Assembly (NCBI GenBank): GCA_958009055.1
Contig: OY253657.1
Coordinates: 615,051 to 679,050 of the forward strand
Length of the DNA stretch: 64,000 bases
DNA from: Choricystis sp. odSpoLacu1
Taxonomy: Eukaryota > Chlorophyta > Trebouxiophyceae
Direction of reading: 5' to 3'
Shown: positions 42,634 through 53,079 of the stretch, piece after piece
How the letters are laid out: every line of letters begins with the position of its first letter
Position numbering within the stretch: position 1 is the stretch's first letter
Notes under the pieces: model-generated
What the model was told of the DNA's origin: nothing
Databases searched by the model: none
What the model saw: only the letters and a program-made list of their open reading frames with translations
Translations under genes and position numbers: made by a program

Positions 42634-44380
42634 ATGTCAGCCCCCGTCGACCTGGACACCGAGCTGGCTGCCTTGCAAGCCATGCAGGCGGCCGACCCCG
42701 TGCCCGCCGCCAAAGTGAGAGGGAGGAGGACGGGGTGGCGCCGCGGCGCCTCGCGCGCGTGTCCTCCCTCCCCCCCCCGCCCACCTCGGACCCCGCCCGC
42801 ACACTCGCCACCCCCTGAACTCGATACAAGGCACCTAGATACGCATAACGAGGCAGCAAGAAACACGTTTGGATGCCTCCAACGCCCTTCCCCTCCATCC
42901 CCCCCACTTTCAGCTAGCCGACTCGCTGGCCGCGTCCGCTGGCGAGGCCGCCCCCCCCGCCGCGGGTGCCCAACACACTTAAGATGGCACCGCGTCCGCT
43001 CCCCCGGCTGCCGAGGCTGTGGAGAAGGCGGCCGAGGCTGCTACTGCGCCGGTTGTCGCGTCGGTTGCCGCTCCCGCCGCGCCCGCTCCTCCTGTTCCCG
43101 CCCCCCCCGCCCCTCCCGCCCCCGTCGCGGCCCCCGTCCTGGGCAAGAAGCGGGCCGGCATCGCGGTCCCCGTCGCCACGGGTGGCGGCGTCGTGGCCGC
43201 GCCCGCCACCGCGCCCGCCGTCGCTGCTGCGCGCCCCCCTCTCGCCGCCAAGCAGGCGGCCGCCGCCCCCCCCAAGCCCAAGGCCAAGGCCGCCACCGCG
43301 ACCAAGCCCGCCCGCGGCAAGACGTCCTACATGCTGTTCTGCGACTCGCGCCGCGCAGTGCTCGTGGCCGCCACGCCTGGCCTCGCCTGTGGCGACGTCA
43401 CCAAGGCGCTGGCCGCCGAGTGGAAGACCCTGGACGCGGCCGCCAAGGCGCCCTTTGAGGAGCTGGCGGTGGCCGACAAAGCGCGCGCCGCCGCCGCCAA
43501 CGCGGCGGGCGGGCTGGTGGCGGCGCCGGCCGCCAAGCGCGCGCCGTCCGCCTACCAACGCTTCTGCGCCGAGGTGCGCCCCACCCTGGCCGCCGCCAAC
43601 CCGGCGACCGACATGGGCACCATGTCCAAGCTGCTGGGGGAGGCGTGGAAGGGGGCGGACGCCGCGGTGCGGGCTCAGTACGAGGCGTCTGCTGCGGCTG
43701 CGGCCGCGGTGGCGGGCGCCCTGGGCGGTGGCGGCGGCCGCAAAAAGGGCGCCACCAAGCGCAAGTGCGACGATGGCGACGAAGAAGTCGTGCCCCAGTC
43801 CAGGCGCGCCGCTGCGGCGGCGGCGGCCGCGGCCGCCGCCGCCGACGACGACACGGCCGACCGCCTCGCCGTCGACTGGGCGTCCCACCCGCCGGCTGCC
43901 ATCCTGGGCGAGACCGCGACCGGTCACTTCATCGTGGCTCGGGCGGGGCTGCCGTTGTCAGAGTACGGCCTGGTGGACGCGGCGTCCGCCAAGCGCGCGG
44001 CCGCGGGCGTCGCGCCGCCCGACGCGCCGCGATGCTCCCTGTCGCCCGCCCTGGTGGCCGAATACGCCGCCTCCACCGCTGCGTTCAACTCCGCACTGGC
44101 CGACCGGTCGGACGCGGCCGGCGGCCTGGACCTGGCCGACCTGGAGGCGGGGGACCCGCTCGACGCGTGCGCGCTGCTGTGGCGCCTGCGCACGCACGGG
44201 GGGCCCCTGGACGCGGCGACCGCGTTCTCGGCTGGCCGCGCTGCGGCCGCCAAAGACCCTCTGATCCGCGTGCCCGCGCTGGCGCTGTCCCGGCTGGTGG
44301 CGCGGCTGGTGGGGGTGGCGGCGGCGGGGGGGAAGGAGTCGGGGGTCGGTGGTGCGGGGATCGGTGCGGGGGAGGCGTGA
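42634..44380 (+). CDS. Two-HMG-box protein; in-frame TAA near the start of exon 2
   Basis: Exon 1 (42634-42714, MSAPVDLDTELAALQ and onward, 27 codons) joins in phase 0 to an exon starting 42914 (ctttcag acceptor). The frame then runs through Ala/Pro-rich sequence to two HMG boxes: KTSYMLFCDSRRAVLV with LAAEWKTLDAAAKAPFEEL, and APSAYQRFCAEVRPTL with LLGEAWKGADAAVRAQYEA. A basic patch (GGRKKGATKRK) and an Ala-rich tail with a possible unnamed globular domain follow (about 43850-44300). HMG boxes bind and bend DNA without strong sequence preference. In the frame, TAA lies at 42980-42982. It sits inside an 18-base stretch (42966-42983) that begins GT and ends AG and is a multiple of three. Removing it would restore an open frame of about 470 residues. 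Confidence 0.7.
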
Positions 44381-45086
44381 AAGACGACAAGGTGTGTGTG
44401 TGTGTGTGGAGCTCTAGCGCGCCGCGCGTTCTTCTAGGGCGACGCCTACTTTTACCAGGGGGTGGTGGGAGGCGAAAACAGGGAGTGAGAGCGAGAGGGG
44501 GTTTGAGAGCGTGCTGTTCAAACAAACGACGACATCTCCCACACACTCTTCCTCGTTTCGTCTCTCCCTCCACCGGTGAGTGCTGTTTGTTTGGCGTCCC
44601 ACTCGCCCCGCGCGTGGGTGTGTCTGTGAGCGCCAGCTGCCGCGATGCGGGCCGCGAGGCGCTCGTGGCGGCGCCTGTGTACGTTGCTTTCTGCCCGCCC
44701 CAGGGTCGGCCCCGACCGATGGGGCCGCAATCGCAGCACGCGCGCGCGCCCTGCGCCCCGCCTCCGGCCTCCTGTCCACCCTCTCCTGGCCCGTCCTGCG
44801 TGCTGTGGCTTCCGGTGGCAGCTTTGGTGGCCGCGCAGCCGCGCCAACTGCCGCCAAAACTGCGTCAGTGCCGCGCGCGCGGCCCAACTCTCATCGTGCG
44901 GTTCGTTGCGGGCGCCCGCCACCGCCGCCGCCTCCCCGCCCCCGCCCGCCCCGCCCAGCGTGTGGGTCAACGCAAGCTCCCACCGATCACCGTGAGCGCC
45001 TGTATCCACCTTGAAACGTCCCCCCACACACAGGCAGAGGCGACCAATTTTCTTTTCCCGCCCACCAACCAACGCTACACACGAAA
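44381..45086 (+). other. Upstream region of the KCS gene, possible transcribed exons
   Basis: About 700 bases with splice-like sites: a GTGAGTGC donor at 44576, a CGCCAG acceptor near 44636, a GTGAGCGC donor near 44993 and a CACACAG acceptor near 45032. They suggest 5' UTR introns of the downstream KCS gene or a small separate gene. An ATG at 44645 opens 116 Arg/Pro-rich codons without recognisable domains. An alternative frame (44580-45014, no ATG) has a hydrophobic piece, GLLSTLSWPVLRAVA. I cannot assign a product. Confidence 0.3.
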
Positions 45087-46890
45087 ATGGGCCGCGGCGA
45101 AGGCGCTGGCGGCAGCGTCACCGGGGTGCAGGGCGCCGACATTGCGGCCGCGATTGACACGATGCCGGGTGAGTGGTGTTAGGGAGGGAGGATAGAGAGA
45201 GACAGGGAGAGAGAGGGCGGTGTCGGGGGGCACGATGAGGACAGGTAGGGCGACCACTCCGTCTGACTCGACGATATCGACCCACCACCGCTTGCAACCC
45301 CTTCCCAGCCGAAACCAAGGCCGCCGCCTCCCGCGCCGCCTCCGCCGCTCTCCGCTTCACCGTGGACCACGCCCTGGCCGTGCTGGCGGTGCCCGCCCTG
45401 GCGGTGGCCGCGGCCCGCGTGCGTGACGCTGTGGCGACTGGCGAAGCCACGCGCGCAGCGTCCCGGTTTGCCGCTGCCAAACTCGAAACCGACGCCCCCG
45501 CCGCCGCCGCCGCCGCCGCCCTGCTGCTGGCCGCCGCCTTGCTCTACCGCGCGTGGTCGGCCCGCCGCTCCTCCACGTACCTGGTCGACTTCTACTGCTT
45601 CCGCCCCCCCAACCGCCTGCAGACGACGACGGATGAGGTGCGGCGCGGCGTGCGCGCCACCGGCCGCTACAACCAGGCGTCCATCGACTTCATGGACAAG
45701 GTGCTGGACATCAGCGGCCTGGGGGAGGCCACCTTTCTGCCCGACGCGGTGCGCGACGGGCGGGACAAGCCCGTGGAGGTGACGATGGCCGGCGCGCGCG
45801 CGGAGACCGAGATGGTCCTCTTCTCCTGCGTCGTCCACGTGCTGCGCCGCACGGGGTTGCAAGCGACCGACGTGGACGCGCTCATCATCAACTGCACGTC
45901 GTTCAACCCGGTGCCGAGTCTGAGGTGAGGATGGAAAGGGGGGGGAGAGAGAGAGGGAGAGAGAGAGGGTTGGAGCGTGTTTTTTTTTGTGTGTGTGTTT
46001 TCACCCCACCCCCACCCCCATCCAACCTCCTCAGCGCCGCCGTCGTCAACAAGTTCAACATGCGCCGCGACGTGCGCACGTTCAACCTGTCGGGCATGGG
46101 GTGCGCGGGCTCCATCATCGCCACTGACATCGCGCGCGACCTTCTCGCTGCCCACCCCGGCATGCGCGTCCTGATTGCTGGCACCGAGAACATCGTGTGG
46201 AACCTGTACTTTGGCAACCAACGCTCCATGCTCATCACCAACTGCATCTTCCGCATGGGTGGGGTGGGGTACTTGCTGTCCAATCGCTCCGACGACGCGC
46301 GCCGCGCCAAGTACCGCCTCGACCACCTCGTCCGCACCCACCTCGCCGGAGACGACGGCGCCTACAACGCCGTCATCCAGCGCGAAGATGACGACGGCAT
46401 TGTCGGCGTCAAGATTGGCAAAGAACTGATGAGCGTGGCGGGCAAAGCGCTGGAAGCCAACATCACGCAGCTCGGCCCCAAAGTCCTCCCCCTGTCCGAG
46501 AAGCTGCTGTTCGCCGCCAACTTTGTGTCTCGCAAGGTCTTCAAGGCTGGCGCCAAGCGCTACGTCCCCGATTTTACGCGCGCGTTTGACCACTTCTGCA
46601 TCCACCCGGGCGGCAAAGCCGTGATCGACGAAGTCGGCAAAGCCCTCAAACTCAAACCCCACCAGACGCTGCCCATGCTCAAACCCTTTGAGCGGTACGG
46701 CAACACGTCGTCCTCGTCCACGTGGTACGCGTGGTCGTACGTGGAGACTACGCAGCGCGTGCGCAAAGGGGAGAAACTGTGGCAGCTGGGCTTTGGGTCT
46801 GGCTTTAAATGCTGCTCCGCGGTGTGGACCGCGCTGCGGGAGTGCACGGAGGCGCACGACGCGTGGTGCGACGTGGAGAGCTGCCAGTAA
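45087..46890 (+). CDS. 3-ketoacyl-CoA synthase (FAE1/KCS type)
   Basis: Exons 45087-45168, 45309-45924 and 46035-46890 join in consistent phases for about 517 residues. Two hydrophobic N-terminal segments (ALAVLAVPALAVAAA, AAALLLAAALLYRAW) anchor it in the ER membrane. Then come YLVDFYCFRPPNRLQ and the FAE1/type III polyketide-synthase-like condensing domain. The active-site Cys lies in LSGMGCAGSI. The His set lies in HFCIHPGGKAVID, and the Asn in RYGNTSSSSTWY. The enzyme condenses malonyl-CoA with long-chain acyl-CoA, the first step of very-long-chain fatty acid elongation for waxes, sphingolipids or storage lipids. Length matches plant KCS. Confidence 0.93.
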
Positions 46891-47182
46891 AGGAGCGCGC
46901 GTGGGGGGGAAAAAACAGAAAATGACAAAAAATAACGAATGCTGCTGCTGCTTGCTGGGGGAGGGAGAGAGTGTGTGTGTGTGGTGCCCTTTCCTTTTTC
47001 TTGTTCTCCCGTACCTATAATGTGGGTGGGTGATCTTCGGGCGCGTGCAGTAAGAAAAAAACACTCCAACACGGGTGGTGCGAGAAAAGTAACAGGAGTT
47101 GTTCTCACAATATTTTCTGCTTTCCTCGCTCACGCCACCGCCTTCCTCCTCCCACACACCCTACCCCCCCTCCCCCCCCAAA

Positions 47183-47973
47183 ATGGCTCTGCGCATCACC
47201 TCCAAGCCTGCCACCGCCCGCCCCACCCGCGCCGCGCGCGCGGTGGTCGTGGCGCCGCGCGCCGAGGCCTCCATGCAGAAGGTGCGTGGTGTTTCTTCCG
47301 CGCCGCCAGTTGCCGCCCCACTCCCGCCTCCCCGACACCCGCCCGACGCCAAGATGCATGTCTATGCTGACCCCCGTCAATCTGGGGTGGGGGTTAGGCG
47401 GTGTCGGGGGTGCTGAGGCGCCTGAATCACGGTGGGTGGTTGGAGGCCTCAAACGAATGCGCCACCGACGGCGCGCCCCCCCCCCCCCCCTCCTCCCCCC
47501 AAACAGCGCTTCTCTGCCGCCGCCGCCGGCTTCGTCATCGCTCTGGGTATCTCAGCGGGCGCTGTGTCTCCGGGTGAGTGGTTTTGGAGGGGAAAAACTT
47601 GCGGGCGGTGGTGGCAGTGCCGTGAGCTTCCGTGTGCGTGGTTTCTTCGCTTCCCGACCCCCACCAAAAAACCCGCACAGCCTTCGCCGCCGCCCCCCGC
47701 CCAACCTTGGGCGCCCTCGAGGAAGAACTCGAGGTCGTGGAGCCCGCCGTCGCGGAGGCGGCCCCAGCCCTGGCCAAGGTGGTTGGCCTGTCTGGAGTGG
47801 CAGCGATTGAGGACGAAGTGCGCGCGGTCGAGGCCGCGACCGCCGCGCTGGACTCGCGCGCTGCCGGCGCGGTGGGCGCCGACACGCCCGCGCTCGATGC
47901 CGCGGCCGCCCCCCTGCTCGCCCGCATCGAGGCCGTGCGCGAGCTTGTGGGCTTGGCGGGCGCCCAGGAGTGA
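47183..47973 (+). CDS. Small putative thylakoid-lumen protein
   Basis: Exons 47183-47281, 47507-47573 and 47681-47973 join in consistent phases for about 152 residues. The N-terminus (MALRITSKPATARPTRAARA) is a plastid transit peptide. Exon 2 is almost entirely a hydrophobic lumen-targeting helix (AAAAGFVIALGISAGAVSP), and AFAA at the exon 3 start is a lumenal processing-site pattern. The mature part, about 95 residues, is Ala/Glu/Val-rich and helical (LEEELEVVEPAVAEAAPALA, EDEVRAVEAATAALDSRA). Such a layout fits a small photosystem accessory protein such as a PsbQ-like four-helix protein, but I see no diagnostic motif. A poly-C run precedes the exon 2 acceptor. Confidence 0.65.
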
Positions 47974-48953
47974 GGCCGCGGCGTGGCTGCGGCGGCCGCA
48001 GCCAGCGTCGGTCGGTGGCGACCGCGCCGCCGCGGCGGTCGCCGAACAAAGATTTGGTTGATTTTTTTGGTTGTTCTTGCACACACACGCACGGAAAAAG
48101 AAAAAGAAACAAAACGTGCACCCACCCACACAAACCGGGGGGAGTGGGGCGGCGTGTGCGACCGGGGCACCCATTTTTCACCGTCTTTCGCGTCTTTTTT
48201 GATCCCTCAACACACCATCACGCGCGCGCGCGCGCGTGTTTCCTCACGCCGCCGCCAGCGCGGCGCCGTCCTCGCTGTGGATGATGTAGAGTGGCAGGAA
48301 CTGTGGTTGGATCGTTTTTGATATGGTATTGTCAGGAAGATTGTTGTAAAATGAGAGAGTCGATGTCGAATATGAGGGGGGTTGGGGGGAGAGGAGGGGG
48401 GGAGACTTCGGGTGAGTGTTTGTGTTGTGTGCGCGTGCGAGGGTCACCACCCACCCAGCCAGGGAGCAGAGCAAGGGAAAGAGAAGGAAAGGGAAAGAGA
48501 AGAAAAGGGAAAGAGAGAGCTTCAGTGGTCGAACGACCGGCCCGGAAGGCAGAGGGGTGGCTGGGCGCGCGCGCGTGTCCGGCTGTGAATCTCAAAAAAA
48601 AAATCCATCGGGGGCGCGGTCATCGAACGACGTCGCACCCGACATGTTTTTTTTTCTTTGGGTTGTGGTTCACAGAGGGGTAAAAAAGTGGGAAGAAAAA
48701 GCGGAGCGATGTCCGAGGATTTCGGGACGGGGAGCAGAGCGCGCACAAAAACAAGAACAAAAAGCAGTGCGGGAAACACACACACGGCGACGGACAGCGA
48801 TCGGCGGTGGCGACAGTCGTGCGTGCGTGCAGAAAGAGAGGACGCTAGGGCAGTGGAGGGAGCAGAAAAGAGAGCGAAGGAAGAGAGACGCGCGCGGCAC
48901 ACACCCTGCACCCCTCCCCCCCATCTTTCCCCCACCCCAAACCACCCCCCAAA
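47974..48953. other. Long spacer between the lumen protein and LTD genes
   Basis: About 980 bases, less GC-rich than its surroundings, and the largest region without a firm gene. On the minus strand, 48301-48244 could be a last exon: a CCACAG acceptor, then FLPLYIIHSEDGAALAAA and TGA. A possible start (an ATG after an A-run, reading MSGATSFDDRAPDG) lies near 48643, but I could not connect them. A pure purine run on the plus strand covers 48473-48519. Alternating CG (48221-48236) is also present. A small minus-strand gene is possible. Confidence 0.3.
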
Positions 48954-49707
48954 TCAAATGGTGTATGCCTTTTGGGGGTCGTTCAGCAGGTCCAGCACGG
49001 CGGGCGAGTCGGCCGCCAGCTCCCACGCCGTCTTGCCGTCGATGTCCTGTTGTGGGGTGGGGAAAAGAGGGGGAGGAGGGTTGACGAAAAATGATTACAA
49101 AGGCTTCAACCCTCTCCCCACCGCCACCCACACCACACGCACACCTTGACATCCGTCTTCGCCCCCGCCCTCAGCATCTCGGCCACCTTGGGCGCATCCC
49201 CCTCCCCCGCCGCCATCAGCAGCAACAGGTCGACGGGGGGCAGGCCGGCCGCACGCATGCGGTCCAGGCGGTTGTAGTCGCCATCGGATGCGAGCATGCC
49301 CATGTACTCATAGTAGAACCCCACGTCGTCCTGGGAGAAGTCGTCCCGCGTCTGGGAGGCGTAGATGCCTGAAGGGTGGAGGGTTTGGGTTGGGTGTGTT
49401 TTTTGGCGAGGATAAGAAAGGGTGAGAGCCGACAACGACGACGTCGCGACGGCGTCGCCTTTTCCGAATTCGAGCTCTTGCCCGCGCCCCTGCCCCCTCT
49501 GGTTTCACGCATTCCCACCCCTGATCACTCACCAGCATCCTCCGCGTTGCCGCGCAGCTTCTTGAAGTTGAAGAACGCGCACACGCGGGCGCCGTTGGTG
49601 ACGCCGCGGGCGCCGCGCAGGGGCGTGCCGCGCACGCTCGCGGTGGATGGAGCGGGCGCGCGCGCGCCCAGGCGGGTGGGGAGCGGGGAGCGGATGCAGG
49701 TCAGCAT
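48954..49707 (-). CDS. LTD: LHCP translocation defect protein LTD (GDC1)
   Basis: Exons 49707-49533, 49368-49145 and 49046-48954 join in consistent phases for about 163 residues. A transit peptide (MLTCIRSPLPTRLGARAPA) is followed by the conserved block RVCAFFNFKKLRGNAEDAG, then IYASQTRDDFSQDDVGFYYEYMGML split over two short stretches. A single ankyrin-like unit follows (VDLLLLMAAGEGDAPKVAEML, GAKTDVKDIDGKTAWELA). LTD is a stromal protein unique to green plants and algae. It hands imported light-harvesting chlorophyll proteins from the envelope translocon to the chloroplast SRP pathway. This gene is one of the best markers that the window is from a photosynthetic green eukaryote. Confidence 0.92.
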
Positions 49708-49897
49708 TGTGTAGCTTGTGTGGCGGGGAGAGGGTCGCGCGTCTGGAGAGTTCGTTCGCGGGGATGGCGGAAAAAAGGGGACGCGGAGAGTGAGCAGATT
49801 GTCGGCCACATTTCGCGATAGCTTTTCGCCCCACCCCGCGGGCACGGCACCGCGTGCGGCGGCCGCAAAACAGGGGTCTCCTTTCCCTTCTTTTCCC

Positions 49898-50851
49898 ATG
49901 GGGCGCCGCCCCCCTCCGCGCGCCGCGTCGTCGCCGTCGTCGCCGTCCGACGCCGGCTCGAGCGACGACGGCGGCCGCCACCCGCTCGACGCCGTGCTGG
50001 ACGCTCGGGCGCGGGGTGATGGGGTGCGACAGGAGGAGGCGCCTGCACGTGGCCCCAAGAAGCGCGCCAAGAAGATGGGGGTGGATGGAGCGGCGGCGGT
50101 GGTGACGACTGCTGCTGCTGCCGCCACCCCCCTCCCACCTGCCGTCGACACCACGGCGTCCCCTGGCCGCGCCTCCAAACGAGCACGCAAAGACAGGAAA
50201 GGGGCGGACAAGGAGAGGAAGGCGGCAGCGGGCGCCACCGTCGACTCTGCCGCCTCCACCCCCACCCCCGTCGGCGTCGTCGTCCTGGAGGACGGCGCCC
50301 TCCCCTCCACCTCCGCCACCGCGCGCCGCCTGCTGCGCCCCGCCCGCTACTTTGACGGCGGGGAAGGCGGCGGCGGCAAGGGAGGGGCAGACGTGGACGC
50401 TCTGCTGGCAGCGGGCGGCGGCGTGCGCTGCTACCGCTGCGGCGGCCCCCACATGCAGCTCGAGTGCACGGAACCCCCCGCCCCCAAACCCTGTTTCGTG
50501 TGTGGGCAAGCGGGGCACGACGCGCGTGCCTGCCCGCGCGCGCTGTGCTTTCGGTGCGGCGCGCCGGGGCACGCCGCGCGCGAGTGTGCCTCTGCCGCCC
50601 CCGACCGCGCCCCCGTCTGCCTGCGGTGTGGGCGGCATGGGTGTGTGGGCCTGGGGTGCGCCCCATCACGAGAAGATTTAGCTGCTGCCCGCTGCCTCAC
50701 CTGTGGGCGCAGGGGACACCTCTGTTGCGCCCCCACCACGGCGCCCCTGCCGCCGCCCGCCTGCTACCTGTGCGGCGGGCGAGGGCATGAAGCGGAGGAG
50801 TGCAGGCGGGGCGGGTGGAGGGGAGGAGGAGGGGGTGGTGGGTGGAGGTAG
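49898..50851 (+). CDS. CCHC zinc-knuckle protein (AIR1/ZCCHC7-like)
   Basis: A single exon of 317 residues from ATG 49898. The N-terminal half is low complexity with basic clusters (KKRAKKMG, SKRARKDRKG) and probably nuclear. From about residue 165 there are six consecutive CxxC-type knuckles: CYRCGGPHMQLEC, CFVCGQAGHDARAC, CFRCGAPGHAAREC, CLRCGRHGCVGLGC, CLTCGRRGHLCC and CYLCGGRGHEAEEC. Knuckles 1, 4 and 5 depart from the strict CX2CX4HX4C spacing. Tandem knuckles of this number are found in AIR1/AIR2 and ZCCHC7, RNA-binding parts of the TRAMP complex that feeds the nuclear exosome. The tail is Gly/Arg-rich. It lies divergent to LTD over about 190 bases. Confidence 0.75.
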   Translation: MGRRPPPRAASSPSSPSDAGSSDDGGRHPLDAVLDARARGDGVRQEEAPARGPKKRAKKMGVDGAAAVVTTAAAAATPLPPAVDTTASPGRASKRARKDRKGADKERKAAAGATVDSAASTPTPVGVVVLEDGALPSTSATARRLLRPARYFDGGEGGGGKGGADVDALLAAGGGVRCYRCGGPHMQLECTEPPAPKPCFVCGQAGHDARACPRALCFRCGAPGHAARECASAAPDRAPVCLRCGRHGCVGLGCAPSREDLAAARCLTCGRRGHLCCAPTTAPLPPPACYLCGGRGHEAEECRRGGWRGGGGGGGWR

Positions 50852-51101
50852 CAAGATAAGAGTGTGTTAAAAATTATTCAAAATTCAAAAAAGATTGAGA
50901 AATCGCACTCTTGCACCCACACGCGAGGTTGGAAGGAATTACAAAGGATGAATGCGGCAGCGTGGTTGTATGTAGCGGCGGGAATGGGGGGTGGGGAAAG
51001 ACTTTGGGGGGCTTTGCGGGGGAGGCAAACACGACGAAAAAATGGGGGGGGGGGTCGCTCTCAAAAATGGGTCACTCACTCTCTTCTCAAACTCATCACT
51101 C

Positions 51102-52667
51102 TCACGCTTGTTTCATCCCCAGCAGCACGGCCTGCCCGTCCCGCAGGTCGACCTCAGCGCAGCGCGCGCTTTCCGCCAGGGGGCCGTTGCCGAAGCGCGT
51201 GTTGGCGTAAAAGTCCCACACCTCGACCGCAGCAGCGAGCGCGGGGGGCACCCCCGCGTCCCGGCAGGCGCGCGCCTTGAGCGCGGCCACGGTGGCCTCT
51301 CTCGACACGACGACGGGCAGGCCGCGCGGGGGGGCGCCCGGGGTGGGGGGGCAGGGGCAGGGCCGGTCGGCGGGGCAGGGAGTCGCGGCGGACACCGGCC
51401 ACGGGCAGTCCGCAAACGGCGCCCCCGCCAGCACGATGCGCAGCCTGAGCCGGGCGGCCGCCCCGCCGCGCGGGGGGGCGGCGACGTCGTCGTGTGGGGG
51501 GGCGTGGGTGGGGTCGCCAGTCGTGGCCGCAGCCACCGGCGCGCGCGGCGGCTGCTTGCCGTGAACGTGCACAAACCCGCGCAGCACGTAGTCGCGCAGC
51601 GTGGGGCTGGCCAGGATGGATGGGTGGGTGGCCAAGGTGGCCAGGTCGGAGGGAGGGACAGCGCCCCAGCGCACGCGGGCGGCCAGGCGGTCGAGCGAAG
51701 CGGCACGCGCGGCCGCGCTCCCACCCCTCCCGCGCGCCCTCCCACCCGCCCACGCCAGGACGCCGCGTGCGACGTCGGCTTCGGAAGGGGCGCACAGGTC
51801 GTCGCGGGCGAGAAGGGCGGCGAGAGTGGGTTCGTCGAGAGCCGCAAAGGAGGGGGCGGCAGCGGCCGTCGCCCACCCTCCCGCGAGCGCGTCGAGGCAG
51901 CGGTCCACGACGTCGTCTCTGCCGGCCGCGCGCGCCGCGGCCACGTATTCAGATGCCACGGAGGCGGACTCTAGGTCGGTGTCCAGGGAGGCGGTGAGAG
52001 CAGCTCTCAAGGAGAGGACGTCCAGGCGGTCGGCGAGCGCGGCAAGGGCAAGAGCGGACGAGCGGGGGACGGCGACGCCGCCACAATACACGAAACGAAG
52101 CAGGGCCGTCAAAGAGGCGGGGGGCACGCCCACGAGGGGGACGCACGCACCGGGTTTGGACTCCACCATGCCCGACCCAAACATGGAGCGAAAGTAGGGG
52201 GAGGCCGCGGCGAGGACGGCGCGGTGCGCGGGGAAGGAGGTGGTGGCGTGGGGTGTATGCGTCGACGACGGCGCCGACCCCGGCCGCGGCGGCGTCGCCG
52301 GCGCCACGGGCGGTGGCTGGAGCGTGCTGGCGTCACCCGCGTCCGGCACTGCGACAAGCGTCACGTCCGCAAATTCGGCGTCGCCGCAGAGGCTGGCGAG
52401 CGGGGAGGCGGACGGAACGCCAATAAAAACCTGAAGGGTGGGTGTGGGCGGAATGTGAGTTGGGGTGGCCACATTGGCCCACATCTGGATGAGCAATGCC
52501 AGACGACACGCGCCCCAGGGGTGACGGCCGGCGGCGGCCGCTGCTGCGGCGGCGGGTGTGTGTGCGCGGCTCACCAACTAGTAAACGGTCAGCGTGCGTG
52601 TGTGACCCCACATACTCACCTCCCCGCCCTCAGGCGGGCCGTCGACCATGCTGCAACCGGTGGCCAT
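51102..52667 (-). CDS. BTB-BACK domain protein with C-terminal ubiquitin-like segment
   Basis: Exons 52667-52620 (MATGCSMVDGPPEGGE) and 52430-51102 (phase 0) give about 458 residues. The BTB/POZ domain has FADVTLVAVPDA, an insert, then SFPAHRAVLAAASPYFRSMF and LLRFVYCGGV. A BACK-like helical region follows (LDVLSLRAALTASLDTDLE, VARGVLAWAG). BTB proteins usually recruit substrates to cullin-3 ubiquitin ligases. The last 75 residues (VVVSREATVAALKARACRDAG, VEVWDFYANTRFGNGPLAE, DGQAVLLGMK) resemble the ubiquitin-like fold seen near USP4/USP15-type domains, which I infer from pattern only. The intron-proximal first exon overlaps the start of an opposite-strand open frame. Confidence 0.7.
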
Positions 52668-53079
52668 AGTGGCGGGTGTCGAGCGGGGGAAGAAACGGGG
52701 GGGCTGCCGCCGCAGGGCGCGCGGTGGGGGGGGCGGAAATGCGAGACGCCCCGGAGAAAAAGCTCTTGTGGTCTTTGTGAGGCCGCAGAGGCCGAGTGTC
52801 TGTTTCGACCCAAACACTCAGCTTGACGGCAGCTGCTGCGTGGTGGGCGTCTGCCACGCTGCCAACACGCCCCGCGGGTGCCCTGGCCACCCCCTGGCGT
52901 TGCGTAGCCTGGCTGACGCGACAGCGTGCTGCCTTGGGTGTGGCGACACGTCGATGCCGACGGCGGACGCTGTGAAGCGTGCCAGGGCCAACGGAGGCGA
53001 CGTGAAGCAGGGCACCGCTATACTTGAGGCCGACGGCCAGGTCACGGGGTGGATGTGCCTAACGTGCTTGAGGCAATGA
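52648..53079 (+). CDS. Hypothetical small Cys-rich protein
   Basis: An open frame of 143 codons from ATG 52648 whose first 20 bases overlap exon 1 of the divergent BTB gene. The N-terminal half is basic and low complexity. The C-terminal half has CCLGCGDTSMP and, at the end, WMCLTCLRQ, two CxxC pairs about 45 residues apart that could form a zinc ribbon. An extra CCVVGVC precedes them. A downstream T-rich stretch (53110-53145) looks like a 3' end. A start further downstream or an unseen intron is possible. I do not recognise a family. Confidence 0.35.
   Translation: MLQPVAIVAGVERGKKRGGCRRRARGGGGGNARRPGEKALVVFVRPQRPSVCFDPNTQLDGSCCVVGVCHAANTPRGCPGHPLALRSLADATACCLGCGDTSMPTADAVKRARANGGDVKQGTAILEADGQVTGWMCLTCLRQ

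Noticed and set aside
42811..42870. tRNA-like sequence in the first intron of the HMG gene
   Set aside because: The T-loop and acceptor stem do not pair, and no CCA-proximal or anticodon arm can be drawn.
42980..42982. Reassigned TAA codon
   Set aside because: No other gene in the window has an internal TAA, and TAG/TGA serve as normal stops, so a code change is not supported.
43645..45195. A plus-strand frame of about 516 codons overlapping the second HMG box and the KCS start
   Set aside because: It is the alternative frame of the HMG gene, lacks motifs and ends inside the KCS intron.
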